A stretch of DNA of 64,000 nt from JAGIBJ01 sp032119595 (GTDB lineage: Bacteria > Actinomycetota > Thermoleophilia > Solirubrobacterales > Solirubrobacteraceae), in assembly GCA_032119595.1 (NCBI GenBank), contig JAUMBQ010000006.1:496001-560000 (forward strand), written 5' to 3'. The notes below the pieces were generated by a model that saw nothing but the letters and a program-made list of their open reading frames with translations, was not told where the DNA came from and ran no database searches. The translations under genes and the position numbers were made by a program. This document shows positions 1 through 7,486 of this stretch, piece after piece; the first letter of the stretch is position 1, and each line of letters opens with the position of its first letter.

Positions 1-836
1 TGCAAACGCGTAGCCATCGCGCGGCTGCCCTCCGGATCGCCCTCCTGCAGATCAGGGCGAGCAATGCCGTCGGCGAAGAGCGAGTCGCCACCGATCAGCA
101 CGTGTTCACCAATCACGAGGCCGGTCATGTCGGTCGTGTGTCCCGGCAGCCCGACGACGCGCAGCGACTGTTCGCCGAGCGCGATCGTGTCGCCGTCGTG
201 CATCGGCTCGATGCGGTCGGCGTAGGCCAGGCCCCTGGCAACCGCGGGCGCAGGGAGGCGCAGCGTCGCGCCAGTCCGATCGGCGAGCGCACGCGCCCCG
301 GAGAGGTGGTCGGCGTGGATGTGCGTGTCGACGACATCGGTGATCGTGACGCCCAGCTTGTCGGCGAGCCGAAGGTAGGTGTCTGGGTCCGGCGCGGGGT
401 CGACCACGAGTGCGTGGCCACCGGAAGCAACCACGTACGAGAGGCAGCCGCGGCCGGGGCGCTGGACCTGAAGGATCTCAACGCCGGAGAGGCCGGTCTC
501 GACCGGAACGGCCTGCAGCGCCGCGATCCAGCCGCGCATGCCGCCTTCCAGGACGGATGCGTCGGTCCCTCGCTTGCGCAGCTCTTCGGCCACCTTGAAG
601 GCGGAGATTCCGCGATTGCAGACGACCACCACCGCACTCGGCAGCGAATCGGCCGCAGCAGCGGGGTCCGCGAGAACCTGCACCGAGGCGCGCTGCGTCA
701 CGCTCACGCCCGGGCCAGAGATCGTCCAGCCGTCCGCTCCGCGGACGTCGAGGAGGTCGACCGGTTCACCGGCGTCCACGCGGGCGAGAAGCTGGGCAGG
801 GGTGATCGTGGGGATCTCGGTCGCGACAAGCGTCAT
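1..836 (-). CDS. Rhodanese / metallo-beta-lactamase fusion (probable persulfide dioxygenase type), C-terminus outside the window
   Basis: The minus-strand frame opens at an ATG at 836 and stays open to base 1, so about 278 residues are visible and the C-terminus is missing. Residues about 10-110 form a rhodanese domain whose active loop reads CNRGISA, with the likely catalytic Cys73. Residues about 118 onward form a metallo-beta-lactamase domain with the metal motif THIHADH at 171-177, a further His at 233 (LPGHTTD) and Asp251 (GGDS). Families that join these domains oxidise or transfer persulfide sulfur, as in CstB or Blh, although there the order is usually MBL first. The neighbouring TauE/SafE exporter on the same strand supports a sulfide or persulfide detoxification role. 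The exact substrate is inferred. Confidence 0.85.
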   Translation of the reverse strand, partial: MTLVATEIPTITPAQLLARVDAGEPVDLLDVRGADGWTISGPGVSVTQRASVQVLADPAAAADSLPSAVVVVCNRGISAFKVAEELRKRGTDASVLEGGMRGWIAALQAVPVETGLSGVEILQVQRPGRGCLSYVVASGGHALVVDPAPDPDTYLRLADKLGVTITDVVDTHIHADHLSGARALADRTGATLRLPAPAVARGLAYADRIEPMHDGDTIALGEQSLRVVGLPGHTTDMTGLVIGEHVLIGGDSLFADGIARPDLQEGDPEGSRAMATRL

Positions 837-878
837 CGAAGCCTCCTGGGTCTGGAATCCGAACATGGCCAAAGCCTA

Positions 879-902
879 CTATACAATTGCTTAGTTGTAT
901 AG
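879..902 (-). promoter_or_regulatory. Perfect inverted repeat upstream of the rhodanese-MBL gene (candidate operator)
   Basis: Arms CTATACAA (879-886) and TTGTATAG (895-902) are perfect complements with an 8-base spacer, centred about 55 bases upstream of the ATG at 836. It is strikingly AT-rich in a GC-rich region. Small thiol-sensing regulators of the ArsR/BigR type bind such dyads, but no regulator gene is visible in the window. Confidence 0.6.
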
Positions 903-1012
903 CGGTGCTTGGACGGCTGGACAAACGGCGTTCAGCCAGGCCCAATTTGGGGACGCTGTTCGCCCAAGATTCGGATCGCCGAGATAGCCGAGGTCGCCGG
1001 CTCAATTGGAGT

Positions 1013-1027
1013 CGCGCGGTTCGCGCG
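1013..1027 (-). terminator. Short GC hairpin just after the TauE/SafE stop codon
   Basis: CGCGCG (1013-1018), a 3-base loop and CGCGCG (1022-1027) lie 5 bases past the TGA of the transporter gene. There is no T-run, so factor-independent termination is uncertain. Confidence 0.35.
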
Positions 1028-1031
1028 GCCG

Positions 1032-1790
1032 TCAGACGCCGACACCAGCGAGCGTGGCCGCACCGACACCCACGGCCACGAGCGCGACGAGCACGGCGAA
1101 ACCACGGCCGAGCTCGCGAACGGGCACCCGGGGCGCCAGGCGGGCACCGGCGAACGCCCCAACGACCGTCGCCGTCCCCATTCCGAGCGCGACCTCGGCG
1201 TCCAGCGGATTCCCGGCGACGAGGTGCGACGCGAGCCCGGCGAGCGACACGATGAGCACGATCACCATCGAGGTGCCCATCGCCTGTCGCATGCCGAAGC
1301 TGAGCCCGATCGCAAGCGCCGGCACGATCACGAACCCGCCACCAACGCCGATGAGCCCGGTGAGCGCGCCGACGGCGAACCCGATCGGCAAGAGCGTTTT
1401 CGCCCGAGCCCGCGGGCAACCCACGTCCGACGCATCCTGCCCAGCCCGCTCCCAGGTGGCTCGGGCGGCGACGAGCATCACAACGCTGAACACGAGCAAC
1501 AGCGCCGAACCACCAACGACCCCGTTGAGCGCCGTGCCGAGAGCGCTGCCGACCACCGCCGCCGACGCAAACCACGCCGCCGACGACCAACAGACGGTGC
1601 CGCGCCGCATCTGAGCAACCGCGCCAGTCGCTGTCGCCGCGGCGACGACCGCCAGGCTCACGGTCGTCGCAGCATGCACGTCAAGACCCACGGCGTAGAC
1701 GAGCACCGGCACAGCGAGCACCGCGCCACCGCCGCCGACCATCCCGACGACCATGCCGATCGCGACGCCAAAGAGGATCGCCGCGATCAC
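1032..1790 (-). CDS. TauE/SafE family membrane transporter (sulfite/sulfur-anion exporter type)
   Basis: A protein of about 252 residues made almost entirely of hydrophobic segments, with the glycine-rich start typical of the family (VVGMVGGGGAVLAVP) and a second half that repeats it (GALTGLIGVGGGFVIVPAL). Family members move sulfite, sulfoacetate or similar anions across the cytoplasmic membrane. The frame is open back to 1913, but I chose the GTG at 1790. It places the N-terminus just before the first membrane helix, gives the usual family length, and leaves the palindrome at 1867-1884 outside the coding region. The downstream rhodanese-MBL gene points to export of a sulfur oxidation product. 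Substrate is inferred; the start is moderately certain. Confidence 0.85.
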   Translation of the reverse strand: MIAAILFGVAIGMVVGMVGGGGAVLAVPVLVYAVGLDVHAATTVSLAVVAAATATGAVAQMRRGTVCWSSAAWFASAAVVGSALGTALNGVVGGSALLLVFSVVMLVAARATWERAGQDASDVGCPRARAKTLLPIGFAVGALTGLIGVGGGFVIVPALAIGLSFGMRQAMGTSMVIVLIVSLAGLASHLVAGNPLDAEVALGMGTATVVGAFAGARLAPRVPVRELGRGFAVLVALVAVGVGAATLAGVGV

Positions 1791-1866
1791 CGCTGCACCG
1801 CCGCGCCAGCGAGCACAGCCGCCAAGGGGCCGGGGCGTCGGATGTTGCGCCAGACTTTCACTACTT

Positions 1867-1884
1867 AACCACTGTACAGTTGTT
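1867..1884 (-). promoter_or_regulatory. Palindrome upstream of the TauE/SafE gene (candidate operator)
   Basis: The core ACTGTACAGT (1871-1880) is a perfect 10-base palindrome. It is extended by AAC on the left (1867-1869) and GTT on the right (1882-1884). It lies about 77 bases upstream of the chosen start. Like the palindrome at 879-902 it contains an ACAACT half on the coding strand, so the two may be bound by one regulator. Confidence 0.55.
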
Positions 1885-2120
1885 TTGCCTGCCTCGCTCG
1901 TTCTCGTGGCCAAGACCGGACGGCGCGCCCCTGTCCCCGGTCAAATACCGGCGCGTCGAATAGCCGCCGGCGAGTGATTTAGCGAGGCAAAGCTGGCGGT
2001 GTTACGTTCGGTTTGCGACGCGTTCCCGCCCCACGGAGCCGCCGTTTTTCCTGCCCCCGAAGGACGGCAACCCGAGTGGAATGAACCGCTCGCCATGCCT
2101 ACTACGAGGAGAAGCGAGTC

Positions 2121-4217
2121 ATGTCGCGCATCACGATCAACGGCGTCTCGATGGACCCGTCGGCACCGCCTGCCACGCTCAAAGCGATGGGGGTCGCGCC
2201 GGCGATCCACGCCGAGCACACCAACCACATCCTGATCCAGACTGACGACCCGCTCACGCCCGATCAGCGCGAGATCCTGGCCGGAATCGGGGTAGTCGTC
2301 GAGGAGTACGTTCCCGACGACACCTACATCTGCGAGTTCAAACCGACCGACCTCGGGCCGGTCCGCGCGCTGGACTTCGTCAGCTGGGCCGACGTGTTCC
2401 ACCGGGCCTTCAAGGTCGGACCCGACCTGCAGCCGCCCGCGCCCGACGTCGAGACCGCGCTGCGCGTTACCGCCGGCCACGCGCCGGCCCCGTCGCGCAA
2501 GCCGCGCCTCGTCGATGTCGTCCTGCATCAGGGCGTCGACGACCAATCCAAGAAGGCCAACGAAGCCATCGCCGCCGCCGCCGGCATCGACCCGTCGACC
2601 CTGCAGCCCGGCCGCCGCAAGGTGCGCATTCGCGTCGAAAGCGGGCAGCTCCCGGCGCTCGCGAACATCGACGACGTCCGCCGCATCGAGCCGGTCCCCG
2701 AGCGACAGCTGTTCAACAATGTGGCCCGGCCGATCCTGCATGCCGATGTCGTCGTGAACGCCACCGACTACCGCGGCGACGGCGAAGTGATCGCGGTCGC
2801 CGATACCGGCTTCGACGCGGGTTCCGCCTCCAACGTGCACCCGGCGTTCGCCGGCCGCGTCGCCAAGCTCTACCCGCTGGGCCGCCCCAAGGCCGACGAT
2901 CCGCATGGCCACGGCACCCACGTCGCCGGGTCGGTCCTCGGCGACGGCAACTCGCCCGCCATGGGCGGCCAGATCCAAGGCACCGCGCCCGCCGCGACGC
3001 TTGTGCTCCAGTCGACGCTCGACGCCACCGGCGGCCTCGGAGGCATCCCGTCCGACCTCCACGACCTGTTCGAGCCGCCGTACCTCAACGACGGCGCGCG
3101 CGTGCACACCAACTCGTGGGGCTCCACCACGCCGGGCACGCCGTACGACACCAGCGCCGAGGAGATCGACGACGTGGTGTGGAACCACCCCGACCTCGTG
3201 ATCTGCTTCGCGGCCGGGAACGACGGGACGGACGCCAACGACAACGGCATCGTCGACAACGGCTCGATCGGCTCCCAGTCGGCTGCGAAGAACTGCATCA
3301 CGATCGGCGCGAGCGAGAACCAGCGCCCCGAGTTCGAGCACACGTACGGCGAGTACTGGCCTGGCGACTTCCCGGCCGCACCGCTCAGCGAGGATCTCCA
3401 GGCCAACGACCCCGACGGCCTCGTCGCCTTCTCCAGCCGCGGGCCGACCAAGGAGCACCGGATCAAGCCGGATGTGGTCGCCCCCGGCACCTGCATCCTG
3501 TCGACGCGCTCGCGCCACCTCGCCGGCTCACCGCCGCCGTTCGGCACCTCGACCGACGACCTGTTCATGTTCAGTAGCGGCACCAGCATGGCCACGCCAC
3601 TGGCCGCCGGCTGCGCCGCCGTGCTCCGCGAGACGCTCGTGAAGAACGGCATGCCGAAGCCGGCCGCCGCGCTGGTGAAGGCCCTGATGATCAACGGCGC
3701 GGTGCCGCTGAGTGGCCAGTACACGCCGACCGAGGCGGGCTCCTCGCCGAACAACAACTCCGGCTGGGGCCGCATCGACCTCGCCGGGTCGGTGATCGTG
3801 CCGGGCCAGGACGCAAACGGCGGCTTCGAGCAGGGCGGGCCGCTGGAGCAGGGTGAGTCGTTCACGTTCGAACTCGACATCCCTTCGGGGCACCCGGAGC
3901 ACCCCGAAAAGATCGGCGGCGACTACGGGCGCAAGACCAACGGCAACGCCGCTGGTGGCCCGACGTTCAAGATCACCCTCGTCTGGTCCGACCCTCCCGG
4001 CGCGGCCCTGCAGAACGACCTCGATCTGATCGTCGTCGGCGCCGACGGCACGGAGCGCCACGGCAACATGGGCAAGCGAAAGGGCTTTGATCGCACCAAC
4101 AACGTCGAGCAGGTCCTCTGGACCAACATGCCCGCCGGCCCCGCGAAGATCACGATCCACGCCCACCGCATCACCAAGTTCCCGCAGCCCTGGGCCTACG
4201 CCTGGAAGCTCAGCTAG
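2121..4217 (+). CDS. Subtilisin-like serine protease (S8 family) without a signal peptide
   Basis: A 698-residue peptidase with a complete catalytic set: Asp228 (AVADTGFD), His264 in HGHGTHVAG, the oxyanion Asn in FAAGND and Ser489 in SSGTSMATP. Residues 1 to about 200 form an N-terminal prodomain-like region. After the catalytic domain (about 210-560) a C-terminal beta-sandwich of about 130 residues begins near TFKITLVWSDPPG, as in KP-43-type subtilases. The ATG at 2121 follows a strong ribosome site, GAGGAGAA, at about 2105-2112. No hydrophobic leader follows the start, so the enzyme is either cytoplasmic or leaves by an unusual route. Family assignment is firm; location and substrate are unknown. 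Confidence 0.93.
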   Translation: MSRITINGVSMDPSAPPATLKAMGVAPAIHAEHTNHILIQTDDPLTPDQREILAGIGVVVEEYVPDDTYICEFKPTDLGPVRALDFVSWADVFHRAFKVGPDLQPPAPDVETALRVTAGHAPAPSRKPRLVDVVLHQGVDDQSKKANEAIAAAAGIDPSTLQPGRRKVRIRVESGQLPALANIDDVRRIEPVPERQLFNNVARPILHADVVVNATDYRGDGEVIAVADTGFDAGSASNVHPAFAGRVAKLYPLGRPKADDPHGHGTHVAGSVLGDGNSPAMGGQIQGTAPAATLVLQSTLDATGGLGGIPSDLHDLFEPPYLNDGARVHTNSWGSTTPGTPYDTSAEEIDDVVWNHPDLVICFAAGNDGTDANDNGIVDNGSIGSQSAAKNCITIGASENQRPEFEHTYGEYWPGDFPAAPLSEDLQANDPDGLVAFSSRGPTKEHRIKPDVVAPGTCILSTRSRHLAGSPPPFGTSTDDLFMFSSGTSMATPLAAGCAAVLRETLVKNGMPKPAAALVKALMINGAVPLSGQYTPTEAGSSPNNNSGWGRIDLAGSVIVPGQDANGGFEQGGPLEQGESFTFELDIPSGHPEHPEKIGGDYGRKTNGNAAGGPTFKITLVWSDPPGAALQNDLDLIVVGADGTERHGNMGKRKGFDRTNNVEQVLWTNMPAGPAKITIHAHRITKFPQPWAYAWKLS

Positions 4218-4250
4218 GAAACAAACAGGCCGGGTTCGGCCCGGTTCCGG

Positions 4251-4300
4251 GGTGAACGGCCATTTTCTGTAGCTATGACAACAGATAATGGCCGCTCACC
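4251..4300. repeat. Palindromic intergenic element, family 1, copy 1
   Basis: Two 20-base arms (4251-4270 and 4281-4300) pair at 18 of 20 positions around a 10-base loop. It follows the protease gene and could also end its transcript. The outer arm GGTGAACGGCCATT recurs in the copy at 4505-4558. A GC-rich small hairpin also precedes it at about 4231-4246. Confidence 0.75.
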
Positions 4301-4504
4301 CCTGGCCGCTAGCTTCCTGGCCGGTCTTGTCAGCTGGGGTGCGGCGCGGCCGCGAGTTCGAGGGCGCGCGCAGGAGTGGGTCGTCGGCCGGGACGCGTCC
4401 TGCGAGCACTAAGCCTGGATCTCCACGAACCGCGCAAACGGCGCCGACGGCGCGAACCGCGCGAACGAAGCGAAAGCCACCAACGACCGCAAGCGGCGCC
4501 AGGG
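4301..4504. other. Spacer between two palindromic repeats; no gene recognised
   Basis: The protease and polymerase genes are separated by 445 bases (4218-4662). This part lies between the two palindromic elements. It holds a short internal direct repeat around 4427-4480 (CGAACCGCGC motifs). Open frames across it run through the palindromes on both strands and look fortuitous. The stretch after the second palindrome (4559-4662) holds only the ribosome site of the next gene. Confidence 0.5.
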
Positions 4505-4558
4505 GCGGTGAGCGGCCATTTGTTGTTGCTATAGCGACAACAAATGGCCGTTCACCGC
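4505..4558. repeat. Palindromic intergenic element, family 1, copy 2
   Basis: A near-perfect 54-base palindrome. The arms at 4507-4526 and 4537-4556 differ at one position, two further outer pairs match, and the central loop itself contains the palindrome GCTATAGC. The outer 14 bases match copy 1 at 4251-4300, in the same arrangement. Confidence 0.8.
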
Positions 4559-4662
4559 TTCCGCCGGCCTGCGGGCAGGCGTTCTCGGCTTGGGCGCGAA
4601 AGGCGCTGGGGAGATGAGCGTCGCCTGCGTCCCGATCGCCTCGACCAAGGAGCCGTGCTGAG

Positions 4663-5718
4663 ATGGCCGGCAAGGAGCTGCACCTGGAGGTCGGCGAGCG
4701 CACGGTGCGCGTCTCCAGTGCCGACCGCGTGATCTTCCCGGCGACCGCGACGACGGCCGAGATCTCCAAGGGCGAGATCGCCGAGTACTACCTCGCGGTG
4801 AGCGACGGGATCATGCGCGCACTGCGGGAGCGTCCGACGACCTTGGAGCGCTGGCCCAAGGGCGTGCACGAGGGCATCGTGCTGTCGACGCGCGAGCGTG
4901 GCGGCGGCGACGCGTTCTACCAAAAGCGTGTGCCGAAGGGCGCGCCTGACTACCTGGAGACGGCGACGATCCAGTTCCCGTCGGGCCGGTCAGCCGACGA
5001 GATCTGCCCGACGGAGCCGGCCGTGGTCGTCTGGTGCGCGCACATGGGCACGATCACGTTCCACCCGTGGCCGGTGCGGCGCGCCGATGTCGATCATCCC
5101 GACGAGCTGCGCATCGACCTCGATCCCCAGCCCGGCACCGACTTCTCCAATGCCGTGGCGATCGCGGCCGAGGCGCGGACGCTGCTGAAGGAACTCGGTT
5201 ACGTCGGCTACCCGAAGACGAGTGGCGGTCGCGGGATCCACATCTACGTGCGGGTCGAGCCGAAGTGGACCTTCACTGACATGCGCCACGCGGCGATCGC
5301 GTTCGGCCGCGAGCTGGAGCGCCGCCGCCCGGACGAGGTGACCACCAAGTGGTGGAAGGAGGAGCGCGGCGAGAAGATCTTCATCGACTACAACCAGAAC
5401 GCCCGCGACCGCACCATCGCCTCCGCCTATTCGATCCGCCCCAGGCCCGGCGCGACCGTCTCCACGCCCGTCGAGTGGGACGAGCTGCCCGACGTCACGC
5501 CGGACATGTTCACCGTCGCCACCGTCCCGGCCCGCTTCGCCGAGCGCGGCGACCTCCACGCCACCATCGACGACGTCCACCACGACCTCACCCCCCTCCT
5601 GGAGATGTACGAGCGCGATGAGCAGGGCGATATGCCCTACCCGCCCGACTACCCCAAGATGCCGGGCGAACCCAAGCGCGTGCAGCCCTCGCGGGACACG
5701 GACCGCAAGGCCGACTGA
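4663..5718 (+). CDS. Stand-alone LigD-type primase-polymerase (PolDom)
   Basis: 351 residues covering the archaeo-eukaryotic-primase-like polymerase domain found in LigD. Motif I is IDLDP with Asp152 and Asp154, motif II is SGGRGIHIYV (187-196) and motif III is IFIDYNQNARDR with Asp242. The family adds nucleotides, preferentially ribonucleotides, during non-homologous end joining or gap repair. There is no ligase or nuclease domain here, and no ku or ligase gene nearby, so this is a Prim-Pol of the independent type. The ATG at 4663 is preceded by AAGGAG at about 4647-4652. The C-terminal 40 residues are proline-rich and charged. Function in repair is known for the family; which repair route it serves here is open. 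Confidence 0.92.
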   Translation: MAGKELHLEVGERTVRVSSADRVIFPATATTAEISKGEIAEYYLAVSDGIMRALRERPTTLERWPKGVHEGIVLSTRERGGGDAFYQKRVPKGAPDYLETATIQFPSGRSADEICPTEPAVVVWCAHMGTITFHPWPVRRADVDHPDELRIDLDPQPGTDFSNAVAIAAEARTLLKELGYVGYPKTSGGRGIHIYVRVEPKWTFTDMRHAAIAFGRELERRRPDEVTTKWWKEERGEKIFIDYNQNARDRTIASAYSIRPRPGATVSTPVEWDELPDVTPDMFTVATVPARFAERGDLHATIDDVHHDLTPLLEMYERDEQGDMPYPPDYPKMPGEPKRVQPSRDTDRKAD

Positions 5719-5737
5719 GCGGCAACGCCTGCGGTGA

Positions 5738-5755
5738 CCCCGGACGCGGCCGGGG
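5738..5755. terminator. GC-rich hairpin between convergent genes
   Basis: CCCCGG (5738-5743) and CCGGGG (5750-5755) pair around a 6-base loop, 20 bases after the stop of the polymerase gene and before the convergent vapC. No T-run is seen. Confidence 0.35.
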
Positions 5756-5840
5756 AGTGAGCGACTTCGAGACAGGACGTCGGCCAAGGACTGCTGCGGG
5801 CCGACCATCGGCCGAAGCCGACTGCGGGCAGGCGCCTTCG

Positions 5841-6260
5841 CTACAACGCGGCGAGAAGCGTGATGTCGCCCGGAACCGCGGAGAGCGCCGCAATCCCCGC
5901 GTCGAAGGTCACCAGCGGAATCGCTTGTCGTCGGGCCAGTGTGAGGAGCTGAGCGTCGGTCACCTGGCGGTGCCCTGAGAGCTTGGGCACGTCGTCGTCC
6001 GTCGGGGAGACGTCGTCGACCACGAACCGGTGCCCCGGCAGGCTGCGGAGCTGAGTGAGGACGCTGACGGCGTCGGCCACCGAGACTGGACTCGGCAGCA
6101 CCTTCGGATTCGAGGAAACCCGCACAAAGCCGCTCTCGGTGACTGGGCTGGTCGCCCAGCCCCCGGCCGCCTCGCGGGTGAACCATTCGCGGGCCGCGAC
6201 GTGGTGCACATGGGAGTCCCAGACGAGCGCGACGAGCACATTGACGTCGAGCAGCGCCAC
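5841..6260 (-). CDS. vapC: VapC-type PIN-domain toxin (ribonuclease)
   Basis: 139 residues with the PIN fold acidic set: Asp5 (ALLDVNVLV), Glu42 (VTESGFVRV), Asp102 (VTDAQLLTLA) and Asp120 (TFDAGI). These coordinate the metal ions that let VapC toxins cut RNA. It starts 9 bases after the stop of the ribbon-helix-helix partner, as expected for a co-transcribed antitoxin-toxin pair. Length and motifs are normal, so it appears intact. The RNA target cannot be predicted from the sequence. Confidence 0.93.
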   Translation of the reverse strand: MALLDVNVLVALVWDSHVHHVAAREWFTREAAGGWATSPVTESGFVRVSSNPKVLPSPVSVADAVSVLTQLRSLPGHRFVVDDVSPTDDDVPKLSGHRQVTDAQLLTLARRQAIPLVTFDAGIAALSAVPGDITLLAAL

Positions 6261-6269
6261 GGGCGGGAC

Positions 6270-6491
6270 TCAGTCCTCGTCGAGTGCGCGCCGGACCATC
6301 TCAGGCGTGATGGGCGCGGTGCCCTTCGGGACCTGGATCACCGGGAGCGCCCCGGATGCGTCGACCTTTGCCGGCGTCAGCCCACGTCGCGCCAGTTCCG
6401 AGATCACCGAGCCGAGCGAGCGGTGTTGTGCGTCGGCCAGTTCCCGCGCGGCGGACACGACATCGTCGTCAATGGAGAGCGTCGTCCGCAT
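6270..6491 (-). CDS. vapB: VapB-type ribbon-helix-helix antitoxin
   Basis: 73 residues. The N-terminal MRTTLSIDDDVVSAAREL is a typical ribbon-helix-helix DNA-binding start. The C-terminal half (VPKGTAPITPEMVRRALDED) is the part expected to wrap the toxin. It precedes vapC by 9 bases. The start codon touches a perfect palindrome (6491-6516), which fits autorepression by the VapBC complex and leaves no room for a classical ribosome site. Confidence 0.9.
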   Translation of the reverse strand: MRTTLSIDDDVVSAARELADAQHRSLGSVISELARRGLTPAKVDASGALPVIQVPKGTAPITPEMVRRALDED

Positions 6492-6516
6492 GCGTTGATG
6501 CTAGCGCATCAACGCA
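6491..6516 (-). promoter_or_regulatory. Operator-like inverted repeat at the vapB start
   Basis: TGCGTTGATG (6491-6500) and CATCAACGCA (6507-6516) are perfect 10-base arms with a 6-base spacer. The first base of the palindrome is part of the vapB ATG. Such dyads bind VapB or VapBC in autoregulated modules. Confidence 0.75.
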
Positions 6517-6555
6517 TCACTCTCGCCCGTCTTTCGTCCGCTGCCCCAGTGCGTG

Positions 6556-6897
6556 CTACCTCGGGTCGATCGGGCCAACCTTGCGTCGTGCCCACCAGAC
6601 GGCCGGCCGCAGCACCTGCCTGGCCGGGGCCCGGAGCGCCGGGAAACGCTCGATCACCGCGGCCGGATAGGGGCCGAATCGGTAGTAGAACACGGTGAAT
6701 GCGCGGCCGAGCGGATGGGACCGCAGCCGCTGGTCGCGGTAGCGGCGAAGCGTCCGGACCTCGGGCGCCTCGAAGTCGCCGTGGGCAGCCGTGGCGACGT
6801 AACAGCCATCAAAGACCGCGCCGGCCAGGCAGCACGAGACGTCTCCAGCGTCGGGGCGGTCGCCCTTGCGTTTGCGAACCCTTCTCTTCTTGGCCAT
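6556..6897 (-). CDS. CFI-box domain small protein, downstream copy
   Basis: 113 residues. A lysine/arginine-rich head (MAKKRRVRKRKG) is followed by the box CYVATAAHGD, then PEVRTLRRYRD and an aromatic segment FYYRFGPYPAAVI. This is the CFI-box C-terminal domain pattern, whose function is not established. It starts 7 bases after its near-duplicate stops. The last 29 residues of the two proteins are identical or nearly so, so this is a recent tandem duplication. The basic head might bind nucleic acid, but that is only a suggestion. Confidence 0.75.
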   Translation of the reverse strand: MAKKRRVRKRKGDRPDAGDVSCCLAGAVFDGCYVATAAHGDFEAPEVRTLRRYRDQRLRSHPLGRAFTVFYYRFGPYPAAVIERFPALRAPARQVLRPAVWWARRKVGPIDPR

Positions 6898-6904
6898 GCG
6901 TCGA

Positions 6905-7234
6905 CTACCGGGGGTCGATCGGTCCGACCTTGCGCCGTGCCCACCAGACGGCTGGGCGAAGCACCTGCCTGGCCGGGGCGCGAAGCGCAGGGAACCGTCG
7001 GATCACGGCCGCCGGGTAGGGGCCGAATCGGTAGTAGAAGACGATGAACGCCCGGCCGAGCGAGTGCGGCCGCAGGCGCTGGTCGCGGAAGCGTCGAAGC
7101 GTCCGGACTTCGGGGGCATCAAGGTCGCCGTGGGCGGCGGTGGCGACGTAACAGGCATCGAAGACCTCGTCGACGAGGCAGCACCCGTCAGAGCCGCCTT
7201 TCTTGGATTTGCGACGCTTGTTCTTTTTGCCCAT
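6905..7234 (-). CDS. CFI-box domain small protein, upstream copy
   Basis: 109 residues, with the same architecture as the gene that follows it: a basic head (MGKKNKRRKSKKG), the box CYVATAAHGD, PEVRTLRRFRDQRLR and FYYRFGPYPAAVI. Differences cluster in the first 35 residues, while the second half is nearly unchanged. A GGAG-containing ribosome site lies upstream of the ATG at 7234. No partner gene of known function sits beside the pair. Confidence 0.75.
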   Translation of the reverse strand: MGKKNKRRKSKKGGSDGCCLVDEVFDACYVATAAHGDLDAPEVRTLRRFRDQRLRPHSLGRAFIVFYYRFGPYPAAVIRRFPALRAPARQVLRPAVWWARRKVGPIDPR

Positions 7235-7486
7235 GGCGTGGTTCCTAACTCCCTGCCGCGCCGCACCGGGGGCCGGCGAGCGGGGCGAACCTCGCCGCCG
7301 TCCGACTTACGAGCGGACGGACGAGGCAACAGCAAAGCAAGCGTTCACGCGCCAAACGGCGCGGTCCAGACGCTGCCGCACGAGCGGCAACCCACCGCCC
7401 CACCCCCGCACGCCACCCGACGCAGCCAAGAGCGCAGTATCGGGGCGGAGCTGCCCGCTTCGGCGCTGCCCGCTAGCGTCGACCGG

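Noticed and set aside
4288..4769. Short frames crossing the palindromic elements on both strands, with the shared peptide RPFVVAIATTNGRSP
   Set aside because: The identical peptide on both strands comes from the near-perfect palindromes, not from a gene.
6866..7486. A longer metallophosphoesterase starting near 6866
   Set aside because: The extra N-terminus overlaps the opposite-strand CFI-box gene and contains no family motif. The fold begins at the GTG at 7487.
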